Assembly (NCBI RefSeq): GCF_020179755.1
Contig: NZ_JAIUCY010000009.1
Coordinates: forward strand, 124,001 to 188,000
Reading direction: 5' to 3'
DNA length: 64,000 nucleotides
Origin: Herbaspirillum sp. alder98
Lineage (GTDB): Bacteria > Pseudomonadota > Gammaproteobacteria > Burkholderiales > Burkholderiaceae_D
This document shows, piece after piece, positions 21,353 to 30,242 of the stretch. The translations under genes and the position numbers were made by a program. Each line of letters opens with the position of its first letter. Positions within the stretch are counted from its first letter, which is position 1. The notes beneath the pieces are model-generated. The model worked only from the letters and a program-made list of their open reading frames with translations. It did not search any database and was not told the origin of the DNA.

Positions 21353-22354
21353 TCAAGTGCGAACGATGTAGTCGCTCACCTGCACCTTCTGCGGCAGGAT
21401 CTTGCGCTCCGACAGCCAGTCGGCTGCCTTCTGGAAAGTGGCGATGAACTTGCTGTCATCAGCGCCATGGAACTCCCAGCGTCGCTTGAGCTTGACCAGC
21501 GAATCGCGCACCGGATCGGAGTACCCTGCATCCTTCTGCACCAGCAGCTCGGCCTCGGCGGTGTTCTGGGTAATCCACAATCCCTCTGCGCGATACGCGG
21601 CATTGACCGCGCGCACGATGTCGGCATTTTCCTCGGCGAATTTTCGGTGCGTCACATACGAATTGAAATCGATCAGGAACTCGAGGTCACGCCCTTCGAA
21701 GAACACATCGTGCGCCTTGTATTCGACGCGGGCGATGTCCACGCCCGGGCTCCACATCGACCACGCATCCACCTTGCCCTGGGCGAAGGCAGGTCCCGCA
21801 TCGGGCGGATTGAGGTAGACGAACTTCACCTTGCTGCGGTCGATGCCATGCTTTTCGAGCGCCGCCACCAGCAGGAACTCACCCAGGCCGGAACGGTTCA
21901 CCGCAACCGACTTTCCGACCAGATCGGTCACCTTGTCGATGCCCGATCCATCCTTGGCGATGATCGCCGTGCTGCGCGGCTCGACCACGGCGAACTGGGT
22001 AAATACCAATGGCGAACCGGCGATCATCGCTGCCAGCGCTGGCGTGGTACTGCCACCAAAACCGAAGTCTGCGCTGCCGCCGGTGACCGCCTGCAGCGAC
22101 GGCGCGTGGTTCGGAAATGGACCAACCCATTGCACCTTGATGCCATCCCTGGCCAGGATCTTTTCAAACTCGCCCCGGGCGCGCGCAATGCCAGGCAGGC
22201 CGCCCCGGCCCCAGGCCAGGCGCACGGTATCGGTATTGCGCGAGCGCGCCAGCGCCGCACCCGGCAAACCGGCCACGGCGATTGCCGCGCCGCTCAGGGC
22301 CGCTTGAAGAAGATGACGTCGCGTCAAACCACGCGGCAGATGTTGGTCGTTCAT
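21353..22354 (-). CDS. ssuA: ABC transporter substrate-binding protein, aliphatic sulfonate type
   Basis: A 333-aa periplasmic binding protein with a Tat-like signal (LTRRHLLQAALSGAA, cleavage after ALA). The mature part has the sulfonate/nitrate/taurine fold: VRLAWGRGG, GGSADFGFGGSTTPALAAM, GKSVAVNRSGLGEFLL and a FAQGKVDAWSMWSPG stretch typical of SsuA. It lies between the monooxygenase and the ATPase genes. A twin-arginine signal is less usual than a Sec signal, but known in this family. Confidence 0.87.
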   Translation of the reverse strand: MNDQHLPRGLTRRHLLQAALSGAAIAVAGLPGAALARSRNTDTVRLAWGRGGLPGIARARGEFEKILARDGIKVQWVGPFPNHAPSLQAVTGGSADFGFGGSTTPALAAMIAGSPLVFTQFAVVEPRSTAIIAKDGSGIDKVTDLVGKSVAVNRSGLGEFLLVAALEKHGIDRSKVKFVYLNPPDAGPAFAQGKVDAWSMWSPGVDIARVEYKAHDVFFEGRDLEFLIDFNSYVTHRKFAEENADIVRAVNAAYRAEGLWITQNTAEAELLVQKDAGYSDPVRDSLVKLKRRWEFHGADDSKFIATFQKAADWLSERKILPQKVQVSDYIVRT

Positions 22355-22415
22355 GAAACCTCAAGGTTGAGTCAAAGGGATGCGCGCAGGCGCAGGAGAA
22401 ATCCGGTGGTCCGCG

Positions 22416-23162
22416 TCAGGCCGCCAGCGCTGGCGACGGCGCCACGCCCAACTGGGCCAGCAATTGTTCACGCAGGGCTTGCGCCGCGGGATGCAGGCGG
22501 TTGCTGCCTGCTGCATGCGGCACATCGTATTGGCCGGCAATGGCGCCGTCGCGCATCACCAGGATGCGGTCTGCCAGCACGATCGCCTCATCCACATCGT
22601 GAGTGACCAGCAAGACTCCCGGCCGATGGCGCGCCAGCAATTGCCGCACCAGCGTATGCATGCGAATGCGCGTGAGTGCATCCAGGGCGGCGAAGGGTTC
22701 GTCGAGCAACAGCAGGCGCGGCTCGCGCACCAGGGCCCGCGCCAGCGCCACGCGCTGGGCTTGCCCACCGGAGAGATTACGGGGCCAGTCGTCGACCCGG
22801 TCGCCCAGTCCCACCTCGGCCAGCGCCGCCTGCGCCAGCGCACGGCCGATCTTGTCGTCCAGACCCAATGCCACATTGCGCCACAGGTTGTCCCACGGAA
22901 TCAGGCGATGCTCCTGAAACACCACGGCCGGTTGCCGCGCACCTTCGATGCGACCGCTGTCGATCGCATCCAGCCCTGCCAGTGCACGCAACAGCGTGGT
23001 CTTGCCGCAACCGCTCTCGCCCAGCAACGCCACGAACTCGCCGCGCGCTATCTGCAGGTTCAAGCCCTTGATCACGGTGCGCTCGCCGTAGCGACGCTGC
23101 AATCCACGCACATCCACAGCCAGGCCTTCTGCCTCGCCATTGAGCTTGTCGATTTCGCTCAT
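22416..23162 (-). CDS. ssuB: ABC transporter ATP-binding protein, sulfonate type
   Basis: A 248-aa ABC ATPase: Walker A GESGCGKTT, signature LSGGQAQRVALARAL, Walker B LLLLDEPFAALD and H-loop VTHDVDEAI. The start is the ATG at 23162 (MSEIDKLNGEAEG), overlapping the permease stop by ATGA. The frame reaches 23195 but that extension lies within the permease gene. Confidence 0.9.
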   Translation of the reverse strand: MSEIDKLNGEAEGLAVDVRGLQRRYGERTVIKGLNLQIARGEFVALLGESGCGKTTLLRALAGLDAIDSGRIEGARQPAVVFQEHRLIPWDNLWRNVALGLDDKIGRALAQAALAEVGLGDRVDDWPRNLSGGQAQRVALARALVREPRLLLLDEPFAALDALTRIRMHTLVRQLLARHRPGVLLVTHDVDEAIVLADRILVMRDGAIAGQYDVPHAAGSNRLHPAAQALREQLLAQLGVAPSPALAA

Positions 23163-24025
23163 CACCTGGCTCCCTTCGCGTAATTGGGGTGCCATGCCAG
23201 CAGGCGTCGCTCGAGCGCGCGGGCGATGGCGTCGGAGGCCACGCCGATGCCGGCGTAGATCACGATGGTCAGCACGATCACATCGGTCTGCAGGAACTCG
23301 CGGGCATCCATCGCCAGCGAACCGATGCCCGAATTGGTGGCGATGGTTTCGGCAATCACCAGCGCCAGCCAGGCCACCGCCAGGGCATAGCGCACGCCCG
23401 CCAGGATCGACGGCAAGGCGCCGGGCAGGATGATGCGACGGATCAGCGTCCAGCTCGACAGGCCGGACACCCGTCCCAACTCCACCAGCTTGGGATCGAC
23501 CTGGCGAATGCCGAGCACGGTATTGATGTAGATCGGAAACATCACGCCCAGCGACACCAGAAACACCTTGCCGCCCTCGTCCACGCCGAACCAGACGATC
23601 ACCAGCGGCAGCGCTGCCAGAAAAGGCACTGCGCGCACCATCTGCACGCTACGGTCGAACAGCGCCTCGGCCAGACGCGAGAAACCGACCAGTGTACCCA
23701 GGCCGAAGCCGATGCCGCCGCCGATCAGGAAGCCCGCCACCGCGCGCAACAAACTGGCACCGAGGTCGCTGATGAGTCGGCCCTGTTCGATCAGCTTCAA
23801 GGCGGTGGCAAACACCTTGCTGGGCGCGGGCAGCACCTGTGGCGACAGCGCGCCAAGACGAGCGAATGACTCCCATGCCACTAACAGAATCAACGGCGCC
23901 GCCCAGGAAATGGCCAGTAAGGCATGCGGCCCCAAACCGCGTGGCCGGCGTGTGACCGGCGACACCGCAGCGACGGTGGACGCCGGGGGCGAAGAGAGAG
24001 CAATCGGGGTTGCCGCTTCAGGCAT
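23162..24025 (-). CDS. ssuC: ABC transporter permease, sulfonate type
   Basis: A 287-aa inner-membrane permease of the BPD_transp_1 family with about six hydrophobic helices after a cytosolic lead. The EAA-like loop is LVELGRVSGLSSWTLIRRIILPGALPS. It is the first gene of the minus-strand sulfonate cluster and faces the LysR gene across a 175-bp gap likely to hold both promoters. Confidence 0.9.
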   Translation of the reverse strand: MPEAATPIALSSPPASTVAAVSPVTRRPRGLGPHALLAISWAAPLILLVAWESFARLGALSPQVLPAPSKVFATALKLIEQGRLISDLGASLLRAVAGFLIGGGIGFGLGTLVGFSRLAEALFDRSVQMVRAVPFLAALPLVIVWFGVDEGGKVFLVSLGVMFPIYINTVLGIRQVDPKLVELGRVSGLSSWTLIRRIILPGALPSILAGVRYALAVAWLALVIAETIATNSGIGSLAMDAREFLQTDVIVLTIVIYAGIGVASDAIARALERRLLAWHPNYAKGAR

Positions 24026-24200
24026 GGCATTTCCTTCGTGATGGCCTGCGGCAGATGCCGCAACGTCAAAAATGCTAAACGCCTTTCATGCATAAATTAA
24101 ATAATCATTTCGTTCCAATATATACATTAAACATATTTGAAAAATTGACCGGGCAGGCGCAAGCTCCTGTTCGTCCTGTCTGCCGTGACTGCAAAACCGA

Positions 24201-25088
24201 ATGAAAACAGATGATCTGGAAGCCTTTGTTGCCGTTGTCCGCCACCAATCCATCAGCCGTGCGGCGCAAGAACTGGGAATCGCCCAGCCACTGTTGAGCC
24301 GCCGCGTGCAAGGGCTGGAAGGCACGCTGGGCATCGCCCTGTTCGATCGCCAGAGCAAACCCGTGCGACCGACACCGGCAGGACTTAGATTGGCCGAGCA
24401 GTGTCGCAGCGTCCTGCGCGAAGTCGATATCCTGCGCGACCTGGCGGCGGCCGACTTGCCGCCCAATGGCAATCTGCGCCTGGGCGTAACACAGAGCCTG
24501 GGCGAACTGGTGTTGGGACCATTGCTGGACCAGTTGCGCCAGGAATGGCCCGACCTGCGGCCACAGGTCAGCACCGGTTGGGGCGCGACGCTGGTGGAAA
24601 GAGTGGAACGGGGCGAACTGGATGCGGCGGTGGTCCTGCAACAGCGCGGCAGGACCTTGCCCGGCGGGGTGGAAGCGCGGCTGTTGCATCGGGGAGAGGT
24701 CAGCGTGTTGGGACGCCTTCAGGACTGGCCCCTGAAACGTTACGGCCTGGCAGACTGCGTCGCCACAGGCTGGGTGCTCAATCCCGATGGCTGTGGCTTT
24801 CGCGCCGGACTGGCACGTGCCTTGGGCGCGCTGGGCCTGTCAATGAATGTGCGGCTCGATACTTATACCCGCGACCTGCAACTGGACAGTGTGAACGGGG
24901 GATTGGGGCTGGGGCTGATGCCGCAGGCCTTGTATGAAAAGAGCGCCTTCAATGGAAAACTGGCGACACTGGCGTTGCGCGACTTCAAGCCAGAAGCCGA
25001 GGCCTGGCTGGTCGTTGGCCAGGGACAGGCACGGCTGGAAGGACCGATCAGGCGCATTGAGACGGTGGTCGCACAGGCATTGGCCTGA
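24201..25088 (+). CDS. LysR-family regulator of the sulfonate cluster
   Basis: A 295-aa LTTR. The N-terminal winged HTH is clear (DLEAFVAVVRHQSISRAAQELG ... LSRRVQGLEGTLGIALFDR). The C-terminal effector domain begins near NLRLGVTQSLGELVLGPLL. It is divergent from ssuC. LTTRs usually control the divergent gene, so regulation of sulfonate use by sulfur status is inferred by analogy with Cbl/SsuR. No CysB-type site was proven. Confidence 0.87.
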   Translation: MKTDDLEAFVAVVRHQSISRAAQELGIAQPLLSRRVQGLEGTLGIALFDRQSKPVRPTPAGLRLAEQCRSVLREVDILRDLAAADLPPNGNLRLGVTQSLGELVLGPLLDQLRQEWPDLRPQVSTGWGATLVERVERGELDAAVVLQQRGRTLPGGVEARLLHRGEVSVLGRLQDWPLKRYGLADCVATGWVLNPDGCGFRAGLARALGALGLSMNVRLDTYTRDLQLDSVNGGLGLGLMPQALYEKSAFNGKLATLALRDFKPEAEAWLVVGQGQARLEGPIRRIETVVAQALA

Positions 25089-25116
25089 TTCAATGCTGAA
25101 AGTCCATAACCGCAGA

Positions 25117-25200
25117 CGCTGGGTCCTGACTTTCGTCAGGACGACGGGGGTGAGGCTATAACTATTTCGTCGTCCCGGCGCAGGCCGGGACCTAGTGGCT
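25117..25200. repeat. REP-like double hairpin (BIME)
   Basis: Two inverted repeats lie between convergent genes: GTCCTGAC-TTTC-GTCAGGAC (25123-25142) and GTCCCGGC-GCAG-GCCGGGAC (25172-25191). They are the same two hairpins as in the array at 10.5-11.1 kb, in opposite orientation. This may act as a bidirectional transcription stop for the LysR and AraC genes. Confidence 0.85.
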
Positions 25201-26182
25201 ACGACAACGAGACGCTGGCACCTGCTCCCTGTGTAATCTCATCGGCGCCACTACTGCCCAGCACCCTGTTGGGGAGCACCGCCGCCCGTCCATATTCCCT
25301 GGGTGAACACGCCATGGTGCGCTTGAATGCCTTGCCAAAAGCACTTTCAGATTCATAACCAAGGGACGAGGCAATTGTGGCAGTCGATTCGCGTGAATTC
25401 GTCAAGCGGTCGCCGGCCAGTAACATGCGCCAGCGCGTCAGGTATTCCATCGGCGTCGTGCCCACCGTCTGCCTGAAGCGCAATGCAAAGACCGACCGCG
25501 ACATGCCCACGTGCCCCGCCAGCTTTTGCAGAGTCCAGTCATGGCCGGGCGCGTCGTGCATGCATCTGATGGCGGCCCCCATCTGCTTGTCGGCCAGCGC
25601 GAACAGCCAGCCGATTCCCCCGTTCGTCTCGTCGGACAGATGCAGCCGCAACGCCTGGACCAGCATCATGTAGGCCAACTGCTGCGTAATCAACGATCCG
25701 CCAGGTTGTGGGTCGCGCACTTCTTCGGTCATCCGTTGCAGCGACCAGCGCATCGCTGCCTTGTCCGCCTCCTTGCGGATATGCACGATCGGCGGCAGCG
25801 CATTCAGCAGAAAATCGGCGTGACTGCCGGTCAGCACAAAGTGACCTCCGACCAGGTAACAAGCGCCCTCTTGCTTCTCATCGGCGGCATCATCCGACTT
25901 TCTCTTGGCGCGAAGCACATGGAAGTCGACCGGCCTGACTGACAGGTCCGTCGCCAGCCGGAATGGCGGCCCGGGTGGCAACAAATAACAATCGCCGGCC
26001 TCCAGCAGTATGGCTTCGTCAATCCCTTCAACGCTTAGCCAGCATTGACCGGACACCACCGCATAGCACTTGATGCCTTCGTGCTGCGGCCACTGTATGG
26101 CCATCTCGCCCGCAATCCGGAAACCGCCTGCGACATAACTTCGGGGCTTGAACAGCGCCAGCACTTCTGACAATGGATCCAT
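25199..26182 (-). CDS. AraC-family regulator with cupin sensor domain
   Basis: A 327-aa AraC/XylS-type protein. Residues about 15-190 form a Cupin_6-like N-terminal domain (GDCYLLPPGPPFRL). The C-terminal double HTH (DWTLQKLAGHVGMSRSVFALRF ... IASSLGYESESAFGKAFKR) is canonical. ATG at 26182 follows GGAG. It is divergent from the epimerase gene, the likely target. The effector is unknown. Confidence 0.88.
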   Translation of the reverse strand: MDPLSEVLALFKPRSYVAGGFRIAGEMAIQWPQHEGIKCYAVVSGQCWLSVEGIDEAILLEAGDCYLLPPGPPFRLATDLSVRPVDFHVLRAKRKSDDAADEKQEGACYLVGGHFVLTGSHADFLLNALPPIVHIRKEADKAAMRWSLQRMTEEVRDPQPGGSLITQQLAYMMLVQALRLHLSDETNGGIGWLFALADKQMGAAIRCMHDAPGHDWTLQKLAGHVGMSRSVFALRFRQTVGTTPMEYLTRWRMLLAGDRLTNSRESTATIASSLGYESESAFGKAFKRTMACSPREYGRAAVLPNRVLGSSGADEITQGAGASVSLS

Positions 26183-26295
26183 ATAACTCCGGACGATCGA
26201 ACCAATAACAAAGACTTTATCGCATTGATGATATCAACTCAAGCACCTACATTGGACGATGCAAACCATCCTCAACTAAATCAAAGGTGCTCATC

Positions 26296-27189
26296 TTGCG
26301 TATTTTCATTACCGGCGCGACCGGTTTCATTGGCACGGCCATCGTGGCAGAAGTCATCAAGGCTGGCCATCAGGTATTGGGCCTGACCCGTTCTGAAGCG
26401 GGCGCGCAATCGTTAATCGCGGCCGGGGCAGACGTCTTTCACGGCAACCTGGAAGACCTGGACAGCCTGCGCCGTGGCGCGGCGATGGCGGACGGCGTCA
26501 TCCACACCGCCTTCAACCATGACTTCTCCAGATTCGCGGCCAACTGCGAAGCCGACCGCCTGGCAATCGAAGCGCTGGGCGCGGGCCTGGCGGGTTCGGA
26601 TCGCCCTCTGGTCATCACCTCCGGCACTGGCATGGGCGCCATCGCGCCCGGCGTCGCCGCGATCGAGGACAACTTCAATCCCGACCATCCCAATCCGCGC
26701 AAGACATCCGAGCTGGCCGGATTATCGGTGGGACAGCGCGGCGTCAATGTGTCGGTAGTCCGTTTGCCGCAGGTCCACGACACGGTAAAACAAGGCCTCA
26801 TCAGTCCCCTGATCCAGATAGCGCGGGACAAGGGTGTCTCGGCCTATGTCGGCGATGGCTTGAACCGCTGGCCGGCGGCCCATGTGAGCGACGTCGCCCG
26901 ACTCTACCGACTGGCACTGGAGCGAGGTCAAGCAGGCCGCAGATACCATGCCGTGGCCGAAGAAGGCATATCGCTGCGCGACATCGCCACAGTCATCGGC
27001 CACGGCCTGAAGATCCCGACGGTCAGTCTTTCGCATGAAGAAGCGCTGACCCATTTTGGGTGGCTGGGGGATTTTGTCGGGCGGGACCTTCCTGCCTCGG
27101 GCCGGCAAACGCAGCAATGGCTTGATTGGCATCCGAGCGGACCGGCGTTGATTGCCGACCTCGAACGCATGAAATATGCCGGGGACTGA
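26296..27189 (+). CDS. NAD(P)-dependent epimerase/dehydratase (extended SDR)
   Basis: An extended SDR starting with the nucleotide-binding motif RIFITGATGFIGTAI. The preferred start is TTG at 26296, eight bases after AAAGG; GTG at 26287 is the other choice. Later segments (HTAFNHDFSRFAANCEADR, WPAAHVSDVARLYRLALE) match the atypical NAD-binding SDRs regulated by neighbouring AraC/TetR genes in many proteobacteria. The substrate is unknown. Confidence 0.83.
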   Translation: MRIFITGATGFIGTAIVAEVIKAGHQVLGLTRSEAGAQSLIAAGADVFHGNLEDLDSLRRGAAMADGVIHTAFNHDFSRFAANCEADRLAIEALGAGLAGSDRPLVITSGTGMGAIAPGVAAIEDNFNPDHPNPRKTSELAGLSVGQRGVNVSVVRLPQVHDTVKQGLISPLIQIARDKGVSAYVGDGLNRWPAAHVSDVARLYRLALERGQAGRRYHAVAEEGISLRDIATVIGHGLKIPTVSLSHEEALTHFGWLGDFVGRDLPASGRQTQQWLDWHPSGPALIADLERMKYAGD

Positions 27190-27493
27190 TCGCGAGAAAG
27201 GACGGCAGGGGCGTCAAGTCAGGTAACGACCCTGCCCGAACACTACTCGCTGCTGCCCAATTGATATCGCGCAAGGCATGCGGATCACAACAACCGGATA
27301 ATATTTCTCAACAGAATGCGTTGTCGTTTTAATAATTCTTTGTATTCGCCGATTAAGTTATGTTTTTATTAAATTTATCGGCGCGCGTTGTCCGGATTTG
27401 GAATCCCATTTCACCAAGGCAATACGCAGCATAAGGCTGCCTAACGGCAAAGTGTTGGCTCCAGCTTCAGGAAATGACGGAAAAAGGCAGGAG

Positions 27494-27541
27494 TGGCGCG
27501 GCTGGCGGGGATCGAACCCACGACCCTTGGCTTCGGAGGCC
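27494..27541 (-). repeat. Left att repeat (tRNA-Arg 3' remnant)
   Basis: Identical over 48 bp to the 3' part of the tRNA-Arg gene at 36499-36546. The tRNA's 5' part is missing here, so this copy is not a gene. The match ends at the anticodon stem. Confidence 0.92.
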
Positions 27542-27589
27542 CAATTTCACCCCATATTCATAGGTTCTTTCAGGATTTTTCTGTATTTA

Positions 27590-27608
27590 TTGGCACAATT
27601 TTGGCACA
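27590..27608. promoter_or_regulatory. Candidate integrase arm sites, left end
   Basis: Two direct TTGGCACA copies at 27590-27597 and 27601-27608, spaced 11 bp, lie between the left att repeat and the integrase start. The same octamer pattern recurs near the right end. Arm-type integrase or excisionase binding is inferred. Confidence 0.5.
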
Positions 27609-27642
27609 CTGACGACATACCCACTCAGTGCCGGAAAGCAAC

Positions 27643-28620
27643 GTGCCAACCATCCGCAAAAAAGGCGAAGGCCAGTACCACGTACAGATTCGCAAACGGG
27701 GCTACCCCACCCAAACCAAGACCTTCACCAAAGAAGCCGATGCCCGGCGCTGGGCGACCATTATCGAATCCGAGATGGAGCGCGGGGTGTTTGTCTCTCG
27801 CACTGAAGCTGAAGGCACTCTGGTCAAGGATATTCTGGCCCGCTACGAGACAGAGGTGTTGCCGGCGAAGCGCGGCGCGCCATCCGACAAATCCCGACTC
27901 AAGACGTTGAACGAGGCATTTGGTGACTACCGGCTGGCCAGCCTCAATTCAAGCCAGGTTGCCAAGTTTCGGGATCAGAGGTTGAAGTCTGTCGGCCCTC
28001 AGTCCGTCATTCACGAAATAAACCTGCTGAATCGCGTCCTGAAGGCCGCATCGATTGATTGGGGTATCCATCTACCCAATGGGCTGCCAACGGCCCAGGT
28101 GCGCAAGCCTACGAAGCCTAGAGGGCGTGATAGGCGCGTGACCGATGCTGAAATCGAATCGATTCTCATGGCAACTGAGTCAGCTGAGTTGCGTACCGTC
28201 GTCATCCTAGCGTTAGAGACCGGTCTACGACGCAGTGAATTGGCCTTGCTCGCCTGGGATGAGATAGACCTGGAAAAGAAGATCGCTCATATTCCCAGAA
28301 CAAAGACTGATGTGCCTCGTACCGTGCCACTTTCCACCAAAGCTGCCGCGGCACTCCAGAACCTCAAGAGAGACGATGGACCAGTCTTCAAGTTGAAGCC
28401 TGAATCCATGAGCCAGTCTTTTGAACGGGCCTGCGAGGAGCATCGAGCGAATATCGTAGGTCTTCGCTTTCATGACCTACGGCATGAAGCGACTAGCAGA
28501 CTATTTGAGAAGGGGCTTAATATTATGGAGGTTGCTGCGATTACAGGCCATAAGACGCTAGAAATGCTGAAACGGTATACGCATTTACGTGCGGAAGACT
28601 TAGCAAAGAAACTCGGGTAG
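27643..28620 (+). CDS. Tyrosine-recombinase integrase
   Basis: A 325-aa phage-type integrase. The GTG at 27643 has GGAAAG six bases upstream and gives VPTIRKKGEGQYHVQI; an upstream GTG at 27628 is possible. An N-terminal arm-binding region and a SAM-like core-binding domain (about 60-150) precede the catalytic domain with R in TGLRRSE, the HDLRH box, GHKTLEM and the nucleophile Tyr in LKRYTH. It lies 100 bp from the left att, the usual place for an integrase using a tRNA site. Confidence 0.95.
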   Translation: MPTIRKKGEGQYHVQIRKRGYPTQTKTFTKEADARRWATIIESEMERGVFVSRTEAEGTLVKDILARYETEVLPAKRGAPSDKSRLKTLNEAFGDYRLASLNSSQVAKFRDQRLKSVGPQSVIHEINLLNRVLKAASIDWGIHLPNGLPTAQVRKPTKPRGRDRRVTDAEIESILMATESAELRTVVILALETGLRRSELALLAWDEIDLEKKIAHIPRTKTDVPRTVPLSTKAAAALQNLKRDDGPVFKLKPESMSQSFERACEEHRANIVGLRFHDLRHEATSRLFEKGLNIMEVAAITGHKTLEMLKRYTHLRAEDLAKKLG

Positions 28621-28647
28621 CAAACACTCAGAGAGAAAAGACTAGCC

Positions 28648-28854
28648 ATGAAATGTTCAAATTGCGGGGCCGAAGATTCCATCTCCGGCCCGCGCTCAAT
28701 AGCGCGCACGTACAAGGATACGTCGGTGATGTTTCACGACATTCAATGCGGCTACTGCAAACAATGTGGAGACATCACTCTGGATTTAGTAGAGGGTGAA
28801 CGGCTCTTCAAACTCATGAAGGAGTTCATGAAAAGAGTAGATTCACAATCCTGA
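28648..28854 (+). CDS. YgiT/MqsA-type zinc-finger protein (no HTH domain)
   Basis: A 68-aa protein with two CxxC pairs (MKCSNCGAED and CGYCKQCGD), as in the zinc-binding N-terminal half of MqsA/YgiT antitoxins. The DNA-binding HTH half of MqsA is absent and no toxin gene is next to it. It starts 27 bp after the integrase stop, so the two may be co-transcribed. Function is unknown; a regulator or truncated antitoxin is possible. Confidence 0.7.
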   Translation: MKCSNCGAEDSISGPRSIARTYKDTSVMFHDIQCGYCKQCGDITLDLVEGERLFKLMKEFMKRVDSQS

Positions 28855-28971
28855 GACGCCTCACGATGACCAATCACGACAGTTCTTCTGACGTTGAGAT
28901 CAGCTAGGCAATCCAAGCAACATGCGCGGCTTCATCATCTCACTGCGGAGAGCCGCGTGGAGCATGCTAAA

Positions 28972-29661
28972 TTATTGGGCTGGTCTCCACGGGGGAAGAC
29001 CTTCTTTGACAATATCGGCAACTCTTTTGTCTTGAAATTCTGCACCAGGCCTCCCAGCCACCTGTGCAGCAAGCACCATAGCTGCACGCAAATTCATGGC
29101 GGCTGCGGCAAGCAATTGGCTCATTTCACGGCAGAAACGTTTGTGAGCTAACGGCCCCTGAATTTTCGGGTTTTTCGCAGCACTTCCCATAAAGTGACAG
29201 CAATACGAGATGTGATCTACAGCGGCTGCCATCCCCATGGCGACCCCTTCATTCACAGATCTAATTCTCTCGATCTCTATCATTTCGAGCGTACAGTATG
29301 CCTTGATGTTTTCGCTAGATGCGCTGTAATCAATATTACTAAGCCGCTCAGGCGTCCAATCGTGCATTGCTATCGCGACCTTTTCCACCTGGAGACGAAG
29401 AGTATTCAATCGAAACTGCATGCTCATCAGCGTAATTGCACCCAGCGACCTTGCATCTCTTTGAATCAAACGCCGTTCAGATGTTGCGATATAGATTGCC
29501 CCAATCAAAGCAGCAACAGTCCCGATAGAACCCACCCACGTCGCCCAATCAGACGCGGACAAATTGCTCCAGCAGATTTCATTGTAGGCTGCCACTCCCA
29601 CGGCGGTAGCGAGGGCCACCACAGCGTATTTGTTGTACCAACTTGCCCACCATTCCCTCAT
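28972..29661 (-). CDS. Hypothetical membrane protein
   Basis: Not recognised. From the ATG at 29661 (MREWWASWYNKYAVV) it is 229 aa, with G-rich sequence just upstream. Two hydrophobic segments at about 12-30 and 40-62 (WATWVGSIGTVAALIGAIYIA) form a hairpin. A cytosolic helical part follows. The two-helix anchor plus helical domain recalls small membrane effectors of phage islands, but this is only a resemblance. It is convergent with the zinc-finger gene. Confidence 0.6.
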   Translation of the reverse strand: MREWWASWYNKYAVVALATAVGVAAYNEICWSNLSASDWATWVGSIGTVAALIGAIYIATSERRLIQRDARSLGAITLMSMQFRLNTLRLQVEKVAIAMHDWTPERLSNIDYSASSENIKAYCTLEMIEIERIRSVNEGVAMGMAAAVDHISYCCHFMGSAAKNPKIQGPLAHKRFCREMSQLLAAAAMNLRAAMVLAAQVAGRPGAEFQDKRVADIVKEGLPPWRPAQ

Positions 29662-29842
29662 AACTCCCCCCGTCTTTTTGGGGGAGCGTAGCACAACGAG
29701 GTAAAAAGCCGAGTTTAAGCGTCTAATGCGCCTTGCCAATGCGATCAGGGGCCCGGTTCTCTACAAGCGCCGTAATTCAAAACCGTCCTATATTCAAAGT
29801 ACTTCAAGATACTCATGTTGAGCACGGAAGTGCGAATAAATC

Positions 29843-29864
29843 TGTGAAGGTGGCCACCTTCACA
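29843..29864. repeat. 22-bp perfect palindrome
   Basis: The half-site TGTGAAGGTGG is followed directly by its complement with no loop, as expected of a dimeric protein binding site. It is unlike a terminator because no T-run follows. Confidence 0.8.
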
Positions 29865-30199
29865 CATCCTGCCCCGAACTTCGGCACTTTTTTTAGCGGC
29901 TAAAGAACGGTCATAGGAACTATTCGCCCACAAATCTCTACCCTAAGTACCGATTTTCTAACTATTTATTCCCTGCTAGTAGCACTATTTACCCGCGATT
30001 AGGCGAGATCGATAATTTCAGATGGGAAAGGTAAAATGCCAGCCACTTCGGACTGGCAAATTTTTAATACGTTAGAGTGCACGATAACCCGCGCCAGGTT
30101 AAAAGTTGTGAGTGGATGATTTTTAGGCCTTCGTTTTTTTACAGACGCTAGGAGGCGCCTGAATTTTTTCTTAAAAATCCGCACACAGCGTCTACTATT

Positions 30200-30242
30200 G
30201 GAGGAGTTTCAATCCGGCAAAGATTGGCGAAATCTAGCCTCC
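30200..30242 (-). terminator. Nested inverted repeat at the 3' end of the OLD-Dam-DUF5677 operon
   Basis: GGAGG/CCTCC, TTTC/GAAA and AATC/GATT pair in nested order within 43 bp just after the stop codon at 30243. There is no clear T-run, so it may stabilise the 3' end rather than terminate. Confidence 0.4.

Larger units (their letters stand above)
29740..30242. other. Gene-free structured block with palindrome and hairpins
   Basis: About 500 AT-rich bp without a convincing gene. It holds a 22-bp perfect palindrome (29843-29864, half-site TGTGAAGGTGG). A hairpin TGCCAGCC/GGACTGGCA (with a one-base bulge) followed by TTTTT lies at 30037-30065 on the plus strand, and a nested inverted repeat at 30200-30242. 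These could be an operator, a small-RNA terminator and the 3' end of the defence operon. Confidence 0.5.

Noticed and set aside
27398..27910. Plus-strand frame spanning the left att repeat
   Set aside because: It crosses a tRNA remnant and is out of frame with the integrase; no ribosome site.
29999..30184. 61-aa minus-strand open frame in the defence-side gap
   Set aside because: It overlaps the hairpin and AT-rich DNA, is basic and low complexity, and lacks a ribosome site.
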